Source of the DNA: an uncultured Granulosicoccaceae bacterium
GTDB taxonomy: Bacteria; Pseudomonadota; Gammaproteobacteria; Granulosicoccales; Granulosicoccaceae
Assembly: GCA_938035945.1 (NCBI GenBank)
Contig: CALHOU010000078.1
Span: forward strand, 1 to 64,000
Direction: 5' to 3'
DNA: 64,000 nucleotides
Below, in pieces: positions 25,072 to 34,944 of the stretch. The notes beneath the pieces are model-generated. The model had not been told where the DNA came from, did no database searches, and saw only the letters and a list, made by a program, of their open reading frames with translations. Every line of letters begins with the position of its first letter. The stretch's first letter is position 1. The translations under genes and the position numbers were made by a program.

Positions 25072-27387
25072 CTAGAAAATCGAACCTATGGTGAAATCGA
25101 ATCCTTTCGTGCTGTCCAACGGTCTATTGTTATAGGGTTTAGACAGGCTAAATGTCAATGGTCCCACGGGAGATAGCCACACAAATGCGACACCGTAGGA
25201 CCCTCTGAACTCATCTGAGTCAAAATCGTCGAAATCTTTGTACACATTGCCAAAATCAGTAAACAAGCTGAATCGGGTTGCGCCTGGTTCTTCCACGAAT
25301 GGTGGGGGGAAGATGATCTCGACCGTGCCGAGGGTGCGGAAGTCGCCACCAGCGGCGTTTCCAACTGAGTCACGCGGCCCTAGCGAGCCATTTCTATAGC
25401 CGCGTAGCGTACGGATACCACCGGCAAAATAGCGCTTGAAGAACGGGATGTTATCGAAGTCGCCGTAACCCCCACCACCATCTATGCGAACGTTTGTACG
25501 GAATGTGTAACGCTCAGAAATCGGGTAGAAAAATTCAAAGTCGTAACCGGCTTTCACGTAAGTTATATCACTGCCTGGGATACTGACATCAAAATTAAAC
25601 CGGTTTACAAATCCGCTGGTCGCGAATACGGTTCGATTACGCGTATCGTAAGAAAAGCCAAAATTAAAATTCCACAGATCGAAGGTGTCACCGTTGTCAT
25701 TTAAAAATCCGTTGATATCGTCTGGCGTGGAAGTGGTGGGCGTAATCTCGGTTCGTTCATAACCGGCACCAACACGAAAGGTTGAAAATTCACTTAACGG
25801 TACACCGAAGCTTACGCTTGCGCCACGAGAACTACTCAGGTAAGCCGTACGCGCTTCTTGGTTGGTGGTATCCGTTTCTGAAATGTAGGCTCGCATTGTT
25901 CGACTAATGCCATCATCGGTAAAAAACGGATCACGGATAGATAAAGACAATTGTCGCGTTGTATCAGAATTATCAAACGCAAACTGCATGCTCTGGCCAG
26001 TGCCGAACAAGTTCTCTTGAGAAAAAGCGAGATTTACCGTTGCCCCTTCTGTACTTACACCAAAGCCTGCACTAAACGAACCCGATGGTCCCTCCTGCAC
26101 ATTTACTTCAAGATCAACCTGGTCATCGGTTCCGGGCACGCGTGGTGTGCTAATGCTTACGCTTTGCATAAAAGCTAAACGTTGCAACCGAATTCTGGAG
26201 CGACTAACCAGCGCTGGAGAAAAACGACTGCCTTCAAACTGGCGCATCTCTCGGCGTAACACTTCATCGCGTGTTTTGTATTGGCCAGTGAAAATAATGC
26301 GGCGCACATACACACGCTTGCCTGGTTTAACGACAAAGGTTAAGCCAACATCTTTTGATTCATCGTTAATGTCGGGAATCACATCCACTTCGGCAAAAGC
26401 AAAACCATCCTGCCCCAGGCGATCACTGATTGCCGTACTACTGCGAACAATATCTTTACGCGCAAACACACCACCTTTTTCAACTTCGATTAAATCCAGC
26501 AATTCTTGTTCGGGCACATCGAGCTGACCACTTAAAGACACATCGCGCACCGTATACCGATCGCCTTCATTGATGTTAATCACAATAAATATTTCACGCT
26601 TATCAGGTGAGATAGATACCTGCGTGGAGACGACTTCGAAACGCGTAAAGCCTCGGTCAAGGTAAAATGAGCGTAAGGTTTCGATATCAGCGGCTAACTT
26701 TACCTGTGAGTATTCATCGCGCGAACTAAACGGGTTCGGTGTGTACTCAGCGGATTGCAACAGATCAACCAGCCGATCTTCAGAGTAGCTTTCATTACCA
26801 ACGATGTTGATGTGCTGAATTTTTGCGATGGCACCTTCGGTTATGTCGATATCGAGTGCAACGCGATTGCGCTCAAGTTCCTTGACTTCAATATCTATTT
26901 CACTGCCATAGTTACCGGCGCTGAAATAGACTCGACGAAGTTCACGTTCTACCGTTTCGAGTAGCGAACGGTTGTACACTCGCCCCAGCGCGATATCAGC
27001 CTGACGCAGCGACGATTGCAATTCCTCGGTGGGGATTTTCTGATTACCATCAATGCTTATGCTTCCAATCGATGGCCGTTCTACTACCTCAATAAGCAAT
27101 ATGTTTGCATCACGGCGTTTAATGATGACATCGCTAAATAGCCCGGTATCGTACAAGGCACGCAGTGCCCTGGCACCGTCTCGGCCAGGGTCAAAATTAT
27201 CTCTGGTGCGAACCGGCAAGTAGTTGAGGATGGTGCCCAGATCTATGCGCTCGTTGCCTTCAATAACAATATCGGCAACAACAAAACTTTGCGATTGTTG
27301 AGCCTGTGCAGGGTTCGTGAACACAAGCGCGAAAAATAAGCACGCGCGGCCAAGCCATTTCCAATACTTAGGCGTTATAACGCTCAT
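25072..27387 (-). CDS. bamA: Outer-membrane protein assembly factor BamA
   Basis: The 771-residue product has a signal peptide (cleavage near [10 protein letters not shown]), five POTRA domains (about residues 33-430, each starting with motifs such as [46 protein letters not shown] and [14 protein letters not shown]) and a 16-strand beta barrel ending in the C-terminal Phe of SIF. The barrel contains the [10 protein letters not shown] turn (RGF/Y-type loop 6 motif). BamA is the core of the complex that inserts beta-barrel proteins into the outer membrane. The start overlaps the rseP stop by 4 bp; skp follows, matching the conserved rseP-bamA-skp-lpxD order. Confidence 0.97.
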   Translation of the reverse strand: MSVITPKYWKWLGRACLFFALVFTNPAQAQQSQSFVVADIVIEGNERIDLGTILNYLPVRTRDNFDPGRDGARALRALYDTGLFSDVIIKRRDANILLIEVVERPSIGSISIDGNQKIPTEELQSSLRQADIALGRVYNRSLLETVERELRRVYFSAGNYGSEIDIEVKELERNRVALDIDITEGAIAKIQHINIVGNESYSEDRLVDLLQSAEYTPNPFSSRDEYSQVKLAADIETLRSFYLDRGFTRFEVVSTQVSISPDKREIFIVININEGDRYTVRDVSLSGQLDVPEQELLDLIEVEKGGVFARKDIVRSSTAISDRLGQDGFAFAEVDVIPDINDESKDVGLTFVVKPGKRVYVRRIIFTGQYKTRDEVLRREMRQFEGSRFSPALVSRSRIRLQRLAFMQSVSISTPRVPGTDDQVDLEVNVQEGPSGSFSAGFGVSTEGATVNLAFSQENLFGTGQSMQFAFDNSDTTRQLSLSIRDPFFTDDGISRTMRAYISETDTTNQEARTAYLSSSRGASVSFGVPLSEFSTFRVGAGYERTEITPTTSTPDDINGFLNDNGDTFDLWNFNFGFSYDTRNRTVFATSGFVNRFNFDVSIPGSDITYVKAGYDFEFFYPISERYTFRTNVRIDGGGGYGDFDNIPFFKRYFAGGIRTLRGYRNGSLGPRDSVGNAAGGDFRTLGTVEIIFPPPFVEEPGATRFSLFTDFGNVYKDFDDFDSDEFRGSYGVAFVWLSPVGPLTFSLSKPYNNRPLDSTKGFDFTIGSIF

Positions 27388-28754
27388 TGCATTATCCGAA
27401 AGATATCATTGTAGAAAGCAAGAAACATCAATCCACCGAGTAACACCAATCCAATTTGCTGTCCAATAATTTGTATGCGTTCGGAAACGGGTTTACCGGT
27501 GAGCGCTTCCACTGCGAAGTAAACCAGATGACCTCCATCAAGCATGGGTATAGGCAACAAATTTAATACTGCCAAGCTGATACTGATCATGGCAATAAAT
27601 TTAATATAGTGGTCTATGCCCACTGATGCAGATTGCCCAGCATATTGCGCGATGCTGATCGGTCCGCTGATGTTGTCAAGCGAGGCTTGACCGGTAACCA
27701 ATTTTCCCAGCATGCGAACCGTAAGCGTTGTCATATCCCAGGTTTGTTTTACGGCTTTGCCAAAGGCTGTACCAATTGGGTACTGAACGGTGATGCGTGC
27801 CCGGTCATAATCCGCGCCAGATTGCTGCGGACTGACACCTACCCGCCCGATGTTTTCGCCACTAACCGTAACCGGCGCTGGCGTCATCGTCAGATCAACG
27901 TTCTGGCCATCGCGCTCTACCACCATCGCCAATTGTTGGCCGGCACTGGGTCTAACCGCCAGCACAAAGTCGGTCCAGTTTTCAATACTTTGCCCTTGTA
28001 CCGAAACAATCCTATCACCGGTAAGCATGCCAGCAGCGGAGGCTGGGTCACCGTCGATAACAGTTCCAATGATGGCTTCGATTTCCGGGTACCACGCACT
28101 AAACCCCATCTTCGCAACAGGGTCGCCACTTTCCTTTAAAACATCGATACCGCTTAATTCCAACTCACGCGTTGTGATACTGCCAGACACAGTTTCAACT
28201 TCGATCAGCGCCGGCTTGTCTGTATTCAAACTTGAATCGAGCAGCACTAAGCGTGCATCCGACCAAGAAGGTGTCGGCGTACCATTTATCGAAAGAAATT
28301 TGTCTTCGGGTTGAAAACCACCTGCCTCCGCTGGTGTATTCGGTGTGATCTTGCCAAGCAGGGGTGCGATGCCCGAAACGCCAATCACCAACACTAACCA
28401 GAAGGCAGCTATGGCAAGTAGGAAGTTAGCTAGGGGACCCGCAATAACGACGGCAGCACGCGCCCACAGTGGCTTTTGATTGAAGGCTCGGTGTCGTTCG
28501 CCTGGAACCACATCATCAACACGCTCATCAAGCATGCGAACGTAACCGCCAAAAGGGATTGCCGCTATCGTGTACTCCGTGCCATCAACTTTGCCCACAC
28601 GCGTCCACAGCGATTTACCCATGCCGATGGAAAACTTGAGTACTTTGACACCCACTTTACGGGCAACCCAGTAGTGCCCGAATTCGTGTATGGCGATAAG
28701 AATGCCCAGCGCGATGACAAAGGCGACAGCGCTGAATGCTACGTTGCTGAACAT
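27384..28754 (-). CDS. rseP: Site-2 intramembrane zinc protease RseP
   Basis: The 456-residue inner-membrane protease performs the second cut of the anti-sigma-E factor during envelope stress and also clears signal peptide remnants. The first membrane helix carries HEFGH (His23, Glu24, His27) and the third zinc ligand is Asp406 in IPMLDGGHL near the C-terminus. Two PDZ-like domains lie between (about 115-200 and 215-300). About four membrane segments are evident. It sits between dxr and bamA as in most gammaproteobacteria and overlaps bamA by 4 bp. Sequence and length are ordinary for the family. Confidence 0.96.
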   Translation of the reverse strand: MFSNVAFSAVAFVIALGILIAIHEFGHYWVARKVGVKVLKFSIGMGKSLWTRVGKVDGTEYTIAAIPFGGYVRMLDERVDDVVPGERHRAFNQKPLWARAAVVIAGPLANFLLAIAAFWLVLVIGVSGIAPLLGKITPNTPAEAGGFQPEDKFLSINGTPTPSWSDARLVLLDSSLNTDKPALIEVETVSGSITTRELELSGIDVLKESGDPVAKMGFSAWYPEIEAIIGTVIDGDPASAAGMLTGDRIVSVQGQSIENWTDFVLAVRPSAGQQLAMVVERDGQNVDLTMTPAPVTVSGENIGRVGVSPQQSGADYDRARITVQYPIGTAFGKAVKQTWDMTTLTVRMLGKLVTGQASLDNISGPISIAQYAGQSASVGIDHYIKFIAMISISLAVLNLLPIPMLDGGHLVYFAVEALTGKPVSERIQIIGQQIGLVLLGGLMFLAFYNDIFRIMQ

Positions 28755-28781
28755 GAAATTTTTAGATTCGTTGTTAGAGCT

Positions 28782-29975
28782 TTAAACACGCAGTTTATCG
28801 AGGTTACTTTTGGCCAGATCGCGAGCTTCTCTGTCTGCTTCAATAATAGTGGTCAAATCGCCTGCTGGGGAGATTTTTGCGTATGACAATGTATCTTCAA
28901 CCAGTTGAGCCAGTTGTAAAAAAGAGACAGATCCGGCAAGGAAGGCATCTACCGCAATTTCATTTGCAGCATTGAGTACGGTCGGCGCCGTACCACCGGT
29001 TCTCATTGCCTCATAGGCAAGGCGCAAGCACGGGAAGCGATTCAAGTCAGGTGCTTCGAAATGCAAACCGGCAATCTGCGAAAAATCAAGCGCCTCAACA
29101 CCCGAATCAATCCGCTCTGGCCAGGCCATCGCGTGAGCTATAGGCGTACGCATATCAGGCCGTCCCAGCTGGGCTAGAACCGATCCGTCGCGATACTGAA
29201 CCATCGAATGAATGACGCTTTCGGGATGGATCAACACTTCGATATCGTCCAACTCAAGACTGAACAAAGTACACGCCTCGATCACTTCCAATCCTTTATT
29301 CATGAGGGTTGCTGAATCGATCGAAATTTTCGGCCCCATACTCCAATTAGGATGCTTCAAGGCTTGTTGCGGCGTTACAACACGGAGCTCTTTCATTGAA
29401 CAATTTCGTAATGGACCGCCTGAACCGGTCAACAAAATTTTTTCGATTCCCGCCTCTTTTTTGCTCAAAGAATGGTCAGCCATGCATTGGAAGATGGCAT
29501 TGTGCTCACTGTCGGTGGGCATTATGAGGGCGCCAGACTCTGATGCGCTGCGCATCAAGAGCGATCCACTCATGACAAGTGCCTCTTTATTAGCCAATAC
29601 AACCCGTTTGCCATTGCTTGCTGCAGCCAGTGTGGACATCAGCCCGGCCGCTCCCACGATAGCTGCAATCACAATATCGACCGGCTCCGATGCCACGCAC
29701 TCACACAAGGCGTCGTTTCCTTGCAGCACTTGCGTGTCCAGCTGATATTTGACACACGCGGCCTGCAGTTGCTCAGCGGCATTCGCGTCTTGCATGACCG
29801 CAAAGCTTGGCTTATGGGTCTGACACTGGCGCAGCATTTCGCTGACATTAGTGTTAGCGCTGAGCATGTGCACCCGATAGCGCTCAGGATTGCGCGAGAT
29901 TACATCGAGTGTGCTTTGTCCGACCGAACCGGTCGAACCGGCAATAGCAACCGATTGGAGGTTGGTCACATCCAC
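28782..29975 (-). CDS. dxr: 1-deoxy-D-xylulose 5-phosphate reductoisomerase Dxr
   Basis: The 397-residue enzyme converts DXP to MEP with NADPH, the committed step of the non-mevalonate isoprenoid pathway that also supplies undecaprenyl phosphate. It shows the nucleotide-binding AIAGSTGSVGQSTLDVI, NKEALVMSG, PTDSEHNAIFQC (metal-binding Asp and Glu), LTGSGGPLRN flexible-loop region, HPNWSMGPKISIDSATLMNKGLE and NAANEIAVDAFL motifs. The listed GTG start overlaps the cdsA stop by 10 bp; another GTG two codons later would overlap it by only 4 bp (GTGA) and is equally plausible. uppS, cdsA and dxr adjacent here all concern isoprenoid carriers or phospholipid precursors. Confidence 0.96.
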   Translation of the reverse strand: MDVTNLQSVAIAGSTGSVGQSTLDVISRNPERYRVHMLSANTNVSEMLRQCQTHKPSFAVMQDANAAEQLQAACVKYQLDTQVLQGNDALCECVASEPVDIVIAAIVGAAGLMSTLAAASNGKRVVLANKEALVMSGSLLMRSASESGALIMPTDSEHNAIFQCMADHSLSKKEAGIEKILLTGSGGPLRNCSMKELRVVTPQQALKHPNWSMGPKISIDSATLMNKGLEVIEACTLFSLELDDIEVLIHPESVIHSMVQYRDGSVLAQLGRPDMRTPIAHAMAWPERIDSGVEALDFSQIAGLHFEAPDLNRFPCLRLAYEAMRTGGTAPTVLNAANEIAVDAFLAGSVSFLQLAQLVEDTLSYAKISPAGDLTTIIEADREARDLAKSNLDKLRV

Positions 29976-30796
29976 GCCCAGAAAAAGGCAAACAAGGGCA
30001 ATGCCGCAATAACGCCATCAATACGATCTAATACACCGCCGTGACCGGGCAATAGCTGCGAGCTATCTTTCATCCCTGCAGCACGTTTAAGTCGGCTTTC
30101 AAACAGGTCACCGATTACCGAGAACGCCGCTGCAAACAAAGTGGCTACAAGAAGCTTAAGCGCCGTGCCTTGCGGCCAGTTAAAACTAAGTAAAACGATT
30201 AAGAACAAAACGGCACTTGCGGCTAATCCACCGTACACCCCTTCCCATGATTTTCCAGGGCTGATTAAGGGTGCAAGCTTTTTACGGCCAAACTGACGAC
30301 CGGTAAAATAGGCCCCAATATCCATAACCCAGACAACGCCAAGCGCATATAACAATAACCAGCTCGACGAGCTAGGTGCATAGGTGCGAAGGTATTGAAT
30401 AGACAGGGCTGCTATCGGCAGTACTAACACGCCTAACGCTAACCAACCCACATTGGTTTTGCTTACGTTGGCTGAACTCATCGGCGGTAACACCGGAGCA
30501 ATGTAAAACTGCACCGGCACGCTGAGCCAAAATAAAACGCCGGCCAGCATGACCCACTTAATGCCTTCGTCAACCAATGGCGTATGCATAACAATCAATG
30601 CAATGGCACCAACAAGCATAGCGAATACGGTTTGCGCGTTTTCGTTTTCCACACCGCTTAAACGGCTCCACTCCCATGCAGCCGCTGCCACGATCAGTGC
30701 CACGGCATAGGCAAATACCGTAGTGGATGAGAATGCAAGCAGTAGGGAGAATACCGCGAGCATGACTACAGCGGTGATGACTCTTTCTTTAAGCAT
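29966..30796 (-). CDS. cdsA: Phosphatidate cytidylyltransferase CdsA
   Basis: The 276-residue membrane enzyme makes CDP-diacylglycerol from phosphatidic acid and CTP, the precursor of all major phospholipids. It has about eight hydrophobic segments and the CDP-alcohol synthase signature near the C-terminus, read here as LKRAAGMKDSSQLLPGHGGVLDRIDG (about residues 233-258), plus GRKKLAPLISPGKSWEGVYGG. It overlaps uppS by 8 bp at its start and dxr by 10 bp at its end, so the genes are tightly coupled. Inner-membrane location. Confidence 0.96.
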   Translation of the reverse strand: MLKERVITAVVMLAVFSLLLAFSSTTVFAYAVALIVAAAAWEWSRLSGVENENAQTVFAMLVGAIALIVMHTPLVDEGIKWVMLAGVLFWLSVPVQFYIAPVLPPMSSANVSKTNVGWLALGVLVLPIAALSIQYLRTYAPSSSSWLLLYALGVVWVMDIGAYFTGRQFGRKKLAPLISPGKSWEGVYGGLAASAVLFLIVLLSFNWPQGTALKLLVATLFAAAFSVIGDLFESRLKRAAGMKDSSQLLPGHGGVLDRIDGVIAALPLFAFFWAWM

Positions 30797-31529
30797 GATT
30801 ATCCGTTACCTGATCGCCTGTTTTGCCAAATCTGCGTTGACGCCCCGCATAAAATTCGAACGCATTGTCAAGTTCGGCATCATCAAAGTCGGGGTACAAC
30901 ACATCGGTGAAGTAAAGTTCGGTATAGGCCAAATGCCACAATAGGTAGTTACTGATGCGCTTTTCACCGCCGGTTCGGATAAATAAATCGGGGTCGGATA
31001 CATGCGACAAAGTGACGGTTGACGAAAACTTGTCCGCGGTTATTTGATCTGGTTCGAGTTCACCAGCCTTTACCTGTTCAGCCAACCTTTTTGCTGCATC
31101 AACAATATCCCAACGACCACCATAATTAACCGCAACCGTTAGCTGCAATCCGGTGTTGTTTTTGGTTGTGCTCTCGGCACTGTGCATTTCATCGCGTAAT
31201 TTAGTTGAGAACGCTGAGCGCTCACCGATGAAGCTTATGCACACGTTGTTCTCGTGTAGCTTGCTCACTTCACTTTTAAGTCCACGCAGAAACAGGTCCA
31301 TCAACAAACCCACTTCCTGTTCGGGCCGCGCCCAATTTTCACTGGAAAAAGCAAATAAGGTTAGTGCTTCCACTTTACGCCTGGCACAGGCTTCCACTAA
31401 ATCTCGAGTGGTGCGAAAGCCTGACTGATGCCCGGCAGCGCGTGGTAGTCCGCGGTTTTTAGCCCATCGCCCGTTACCATCCATAATAACGGCAACGTGC
31501 TTTGGCTGAGGATTTTTAGAATTGACCAT
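30789..31529 (-). CDS. uppS: Undecaprenyl diphosphate synthase UppS
   Basis: The 246-residue cis-prenyltransferase adds eight isopentenyl units to farnesyl diphosphate to make the C55 lipid carrier for peptidoglycan and O-antigen. It shows HVAVIMDGNGRWAKNRGLPR with the catalytic Asp17, GHQSG, TLFAFSSENWARP and the C-terminal DLFIRTGGEKRISNYLLW and LYFTDVLYPDF motifs. Length and motifs are normal. It lies 33 bp downstream of frr and overlaps cdsA by 8 bp. Confidence 0.97.
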   Translation of the reverse strand: MVNSKNPQPKHVAVIMDGNGRWAKNRGLPRAAGHQSGFRTTRDLVEACARRKVEALTLFAFSSENWARPEQEVGLLMDLFLRGLKSEVSKLHENNVCISFIGERSAFSTKLRDEMHSAESTTKNNTGLQLTVAVNYGGRWDIVDAAKRLAEQVKAGELEPDQITADKFSSTVTLSHVSDPDLFIRTGGEKRISNYLLWHLAYTELYFTDVLYPDFDDAELDNAFEFYAGRQRRFGKTGDQVTDNHA

Positions 31530-31562
31530 GTAATTGGATACAAAGTTAGGGATTAAACCGCC

Positions 31563-32120
31563 CTACACTTCCATCAATTCACTTTCTTTCTTTTGCAGCA
31601 ACTCATCAATTTGAGCGATCGCTGCATCTGTGAGTTTTTGCACCGCCTCCTCACCTTTACGCTGTTCGTCTTTGGAAATTTCTTTTTCTTTTTCCAAGTC
31701 TTTTAAATCGCCATTCGCATCGCGTCGCACATTGCGCACAGCCACTCGCCCACCTTCAGCTTCACCACGAACCACCTTTACCATATCGCGACGACGCTCT
31801 TCAGTCATGGGCGGCACGGGAACACGTATTACCGTACCGGCTGTGTTCGGATTCAATCCTAGATCAGAATTGATAATTGCTTTTTCAATTGCCGCCACCA
31901 TGGGTGGCTCCCATGGCGTCACAGTGAGCGTACGTGCATCGTCTGTGTTGATGTTTGCCACCTGGCTTAGCGGTGTTTCAGCGCCGTAGTAGTCTACTTT
32001 TACGTGCTCAAGCAAACTCGGATGAGCTCGACCCGTGCGCATGCGAGACAGCTCGCCTTCCAAAGATTCAACGCTTTTGGCCATGCGTTGCTTGGCATCT
32101 TTTAAAATATCGTCGATCAT
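31563..32120 (-). CDS. frr: Ribosome recycling factor
   Basis: The 185-residue protein works with EF-G to split post-termination ribosomes. It begins [39 protein letters not shown] and contains [33 protein letters not shown] and [30 protein letters not shown], the complete RRF family pattern of a three-helix bundle with an inserted beta/alpha domain. It lies between pyrH and uppS in the usual order, 46 bp after pyrH. Confidence 0.97.
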   Translation of the reverse strand: MIDDILKDAKQRMAKSVESLEGELSRMRTGRAHPSLLEHVKVDYYGAETPLSQVANINTDDARTLTVTPWEPPMVAAIEKAIINSDLGLNPNTAGTVIRVPVPPMTEERRRDMVKVVRGEAEGGRVAVRNVRRDANGDLKDLEKEKEISKDEQRKGEEAVQKLTDAAIAQIDELLQKKESELMEV

Positions 32121-32166
32121 AGTTTCGCTCTCAACTCAATAAATTTCAGCCTGTTCCAACCAGGAT

Positions 32167-32889
32167 TTAACTAACGGTTGTTCCTACATTTTCGCCCATA
32201 ACCAAGCGCATAAGATCACCGTGCTGATTCATATTAAACACTTTAACCGGTAATTGGTTATCGCGGCAAAGCACAACGGCCGTAGTGTCCATCACCCCTA
32301 ACTTTTGCGCGATCGCCTCATCAAAGCTTATGTGCTCATATCGCTTGGCATCGTCATGCTTCATTGGGTCTTTATCGTATATGCCATCAACCTTGGTGCC
32401 TTTGATCATCACATCAGCACCGACTTCAATGGCGCGCAAGCTGGCTGCCGAATCGGTGGTGAAAAACGGGTTACCGGTACCAGCTGCAAACAACACGATA
32501 CGCCCCTTCTCCAAGTGCCGTACTGCACGTCGACGAATATAGTCTTCACATACGTTGTTAATAGGCAGTGCTGACATCACGCGACAATAAGCGCCTGTGT
32601 TCTCAATTGCATCCTGCATAGACAAACAATTTATAACCGTTGCCAACATACCCATGTGATCGCCAGTGACGCGATCCATACCGGCTTCGGCCAGACCCGC
32701 ACCACGAAAAATGTTGCCACCACCGATTACCATCGCAACCTCTACACCAATGTCGCTTACGGCTTTTACGTCCAGTGCCATTTGTCGAATGTAAGCGGGG
32801 TCAATGCCGTAGTCCATATCACCCATCAAAGCTTCGCCGCTGAGCTTGAGCAAAATTCTTTTAAACGCAGGACGGACCGTTTCCATCAT
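32167..32889 (-). CDS. pyrH: Uridylate kinase PyrH
   Basis: The 240-residue hexameric kinase phosphorylates UMP to UDP for pyrimidine nucleotide supply and is unrelated to eukaryotic UMP kinases. It shows [13 protein letters not shown] near the N-terminus, [11 protein letters not shown] (phosphate loop), [52 protein letters not shown] and [18 protein letters not shown], matching bacterial PyrH along the full length. A strong terminator lies 25 bp before its start codon, separating it from tsf, so it may rely on read-through or on a promoter inside tsf. Confidence 0.97.
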   Translation of the reverse strand: MMETVRPAFKRILLKLSGEALMGDMDYGIDPAYIRQMALDVKAVSDIGVEVAMVIGGGNIFRGAGLAEAGMDRVTGDHMGMLATVINCLSMQDAIENTGAYCRVMSALPINNVCEDYIRRRAVRHLEKGRIVLFAAGTGNPFFTTDSAASLRAIEVGADVMIKGTKVDGIYDKDPMKHDDAKRYEHISFDEAIAQKLGVMDTTAVVLCRDNQLPVKVFNMNQHGDLMRLVMGENVGTTVS

Positions 32890-32914
32890 AATTTTTTACC
32901 TGAATTGCTGATAT

Positions 32915-32938
32915 AAAAAAGCCGGGCATTGCCCGGCT
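32915..32938 (-). terminator. Rho-independent terminator between tsf and pyrH
   Basis: On the minus strand AGCCGGGC (32938-32931) pairs with GCCCGGCT (32927-32920) around a 3-nt loop and is followed by six T residues. It lies 28 bp after the tsf stop. It should end most rpsB-tsf transcripts ahead of pyrH. Confidence 0.88.
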
Positions 32939-32966
32939 CTCATTGTCTAGAACAAAGTACAAAGAC

Positions 32967-33836
32967 TTAGTCGCCTCGAACCTGCGCCATAACTTCTTCG
33001 GCAAAGTTCTCAACTTTCTTCTCGATACCTTCGCCAACTTCGAGTCGGTGAAATGCAGTGACTGTCGCTCCTGCTGATTTCAATACTTTCTCGACTGTCT
33101 GGTCTGGGTCTTTAACAAACGGCTGACCAACTAAGGTGATGTCAGCTAAATATTTGCGAATTCGACCTTGTACCATTTTTTCAATGATCTCAGCAGGCTT
33201 GCCGCTCTCTGCAGCTTCTGCCATCAAGATTGATTTTTCTTTCTCGAGCATTTCTGCTGGAACACCACTCTCATCCACACAGTGAGGATTGTTAGCAGCG
33301 ACGTGCATGGCAATATCTTTAGCAGTAGCTTCATCGCCACCCGCCAATTCAGTAACAACACCAATTCGACCGCTGTGTGAGTATTGAGCAAGTTGCCCAC
33401 CTGCACTCGTTCCAGCAACGAAGCGACGCACTTGAATGTTCTCACCGATTTTCGCAACCAGCTCTTTACGAACTTCTTCAACGTCGCGACCACCAACTTT
33501 GATATCAGCAACTGTCGCCGGTTGATCGTCAAGTACAGCTTGCGTCACCGCTTGAACAAAGCCGATGAAGTCTTCTGACTTAGCAGCGAAGTCGGTTTGA
33601 CTGTTGATCTCTACCAATGCGAAACGCTTGCCGTCGTCAGAAATTTTGATTTCAACAACACCTTCAGCAGCCGTGTTACCTGATTTTTTGTCAGCCTTAG
33701 CAAGGCCTGTGATACGCATCTGCTCGATTGCAGCTTCCATATCACCGCCAGCTTCTGTGAGTGCTTTCTTGCACTCCATCATGCCAGCGCCTGTGCGCTC
33801 GCGTAGCTCTTTTACCATCGAAGCGGTAATAGACAT
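32967..33836 (-). CDS. tsf: Translation elongation factor Ts
   Basis: The 289-residue protein is the nucleotide-exchange factor of EF-Tu. It begins with the UBA-like N-terminal module VKELRERTGAGMMECKKALTEAGGDMEAAIEQMR, followed by ALVEINSQTDFAAKSEDF (core domain), IGVVTELAGGDEATAKDIAMHVAANNP, and the coiled-coil plus second core with GKPAEIIEKMVQGRIRKYLADITLVGQPFVKDPDQTV. It is complete and of ordinary length. It follows rpsB by 27 bp, and a terminator follows it. Confidence 0.97.
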   Translation of the reverse strand: MSITASMVKELRERTGAGMMECKKALTEAGGDMEAAIEQMRITGLAKADKKSGNTAAEGVVEIKISDDGKRFALVEINSQTDFAAKSEDFIGFVQAVTQAVLDDQPATVADIKVGGRDVEEVRKELVAKIGENIQVRRFVAGTSAGGQLAQYSHSGRIGVVTELAGGDEATAKDIAMHVAANNPHCVDESGVPAEMLEKEKSILMAEAAESGKPAEIIEKMVQGRIRKYLADITLVGQPFVKDPDQTVEKVLKSAGATVTAFHRLEVGEGIEKKVENFAEEVMAQVRGD

Positions 33837-33863
33837 CTTCGTTATCTCCGAAATTAATTCTGT

Positions 33864-34727
33864 TTAACTGGCATCGCCAGTAGGTGCATCAGCGGTAGGT
33901 GGTGCTTCAGTAGCTGCTGCATCGCTTACGGCAGCTTCAGCTTCCGCCTTTGCAACCGCATCGTCAGCTGCCAGTGCAGCTTCAGCTGGTGCAGCTTCCG
34001 CCGGTGCAGGTTCCGCGGCTTCTACAACTTCTTCCATGTTTCCAGACGCACGCTTGCCATCTGTAACCGCACCGCTTATCGCGTTTGAATATAGTTGAAT
34101 GGCGCGTATCGCATCGTCGTTGCCTGGTACTACATAGTCAACACCGTCAGGTGTGTTGTTACTATCAACGATAGCGACAACTGGAATACCAAGTTTGTTC
34201 GCCTCGGCAACCGCAATGCGCTCATGACCAACATCAACTATGAATAACGCATCGGGCAGACGCTCCATGTGCTTAATACCGCCCATGGTTTTTTCCAGCT
34301 TTTCCAATTCTCTGTCCAAACCAAGCGCTTCTTTCTTGCTAAGACGATCAAAACCGCCATCGGCTTTCATCGCTTCAAGTTCAAGCAAGCGCTTTACCGA
34401 CACCTTCACGGTCTTGAAGTTAGTCATCATGCCACCGGACCAACGACGGTTCACGTACGGCATGTTGCATTCGTCGGCAGCGGTTTTGATCGCATCGCGA
34501 GCCGCGCGCTTGGTGCCAACGAATAAAACGCGACCGTTTTTGCTGGCAATTTTGCCAAGAAAGTTAGCCGCGTCATTTAATGCCGGCAGGCTGCTTTCAA
34601 GGTTGAAAATGTGGATGTTGTTGCGCTCACCATAGATGTATTGAGCCATCTTTGGTGACCAGTAACGGGTTTGGTGCCCGAAATGCACGCCAGCTTCTAG
34701 CATCTGGCGCATAGTGACAGTAGCCAT
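33864..34727 (-). CDS. rpsB: 30S ribosomal protein S2
   Basis: The 287-residue product begins [27 protein letters not shown] and keeps the S2 signatures ([101 protein letters not shown]). The E. coli protein has 241 residues; here an extra C-terminal tail of about 45 residues rich in Ala, Glu and Pro follows. The ATG at 34727 has AGGA 9 nt upstream; the frame is open further upstream, but that part is leader. S2 binds the small-subunit platform and usually represses its own operon through the leader. Confidence 0.97.
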   Translation of the reverse strand: MATVTMRQMLEAGVHFGHQTRYWSPKMAQYIYGERNNIHIFNLESSLPALNDAANFLGKIASKNGRVLFVGTKRAARDAIKTAADECNMPYVNRRWSGGMMTNFKTVKVSVKRLLELEAMKADGGFDRLSKKEALGLDRELEKLEKTMGGIKHMERLPDALFIVDVGHERIAVAEANKLGIPVVAIVDSNNTPDGVDYVVPGNDDAIRAIQLYSNAISGAVTDGKRASGNMEEVVEAAEPAPAEAAPAEAALAADDAVAKAEAEAAVSDAAATEAPPTADAPTGDAS

Positions 34728-34870
34728 AATAATATTCCTGTGTTGGGTTTGGCCTCCACAAATCGACCTCAGCAGACCTCGGTTGATCAGTTGGACTGAC
34801 CGCCTCGGCACCCGGCTGGGCCTGGATGATTTGTGTGTGAAATTCTGGAGCTAAAAAACTGCCCCAGTCA
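34728..34870 (-). promoter_or_regulatory. Probable structured rpsB-tsf leader (S2 autoregulation element)
   Basis: About 140 nt separate the predicted transcription start from the rpsB ATG. A long-range perfect 8-bp pairing (34828-34835 with 34757-34764, GATTTGTG/CACAAATC on the + strand) encloses a region with inner hairpins and repeated GAGG-type motifs. In E. coli and relatives the rpsB leader is bound by S2 to repress translation. The assignment here rests on position, length and self-complementarity. Confidence 0.45.
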
Positions 34871-34877
34871 GCCAACC

Positions 34878-34883
34878 TTTATA
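34878..34883 (-). promoter_or_regulatory. Extended -10 element of the likely rpsB promoter
   Basis: On the minus strand TGTTATAAA provides an extended -10 (TG-N-TATAAA). Transcription from about 34871 would give a leader of about 143 nt, similar to the long rpsB leaders known in gammaproteobacteria. No good -35 is seen, as is common with extended -10 promoters. Confidence 0.45.
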
Positions 34884-34944
34884 ACACAAACAGGGCCAGC
34901 ACGGTACACTAGAGCGTTTAAGACACTAGCTTTTATACACTTTT

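Noticed and set aside
27633-28314. Frames of 154 and 168 codons opposite rseP
   Set aside because: They lie antisense to a conserved gene and have no recognisable domain.
34728-34811. Upstream extension of the rpsB frame (28 more codons)
   Set aside because: S2 proteins start at the [10 protein letters not shown] position, which has a good Shine-Dalgarno; the extension is the leader.
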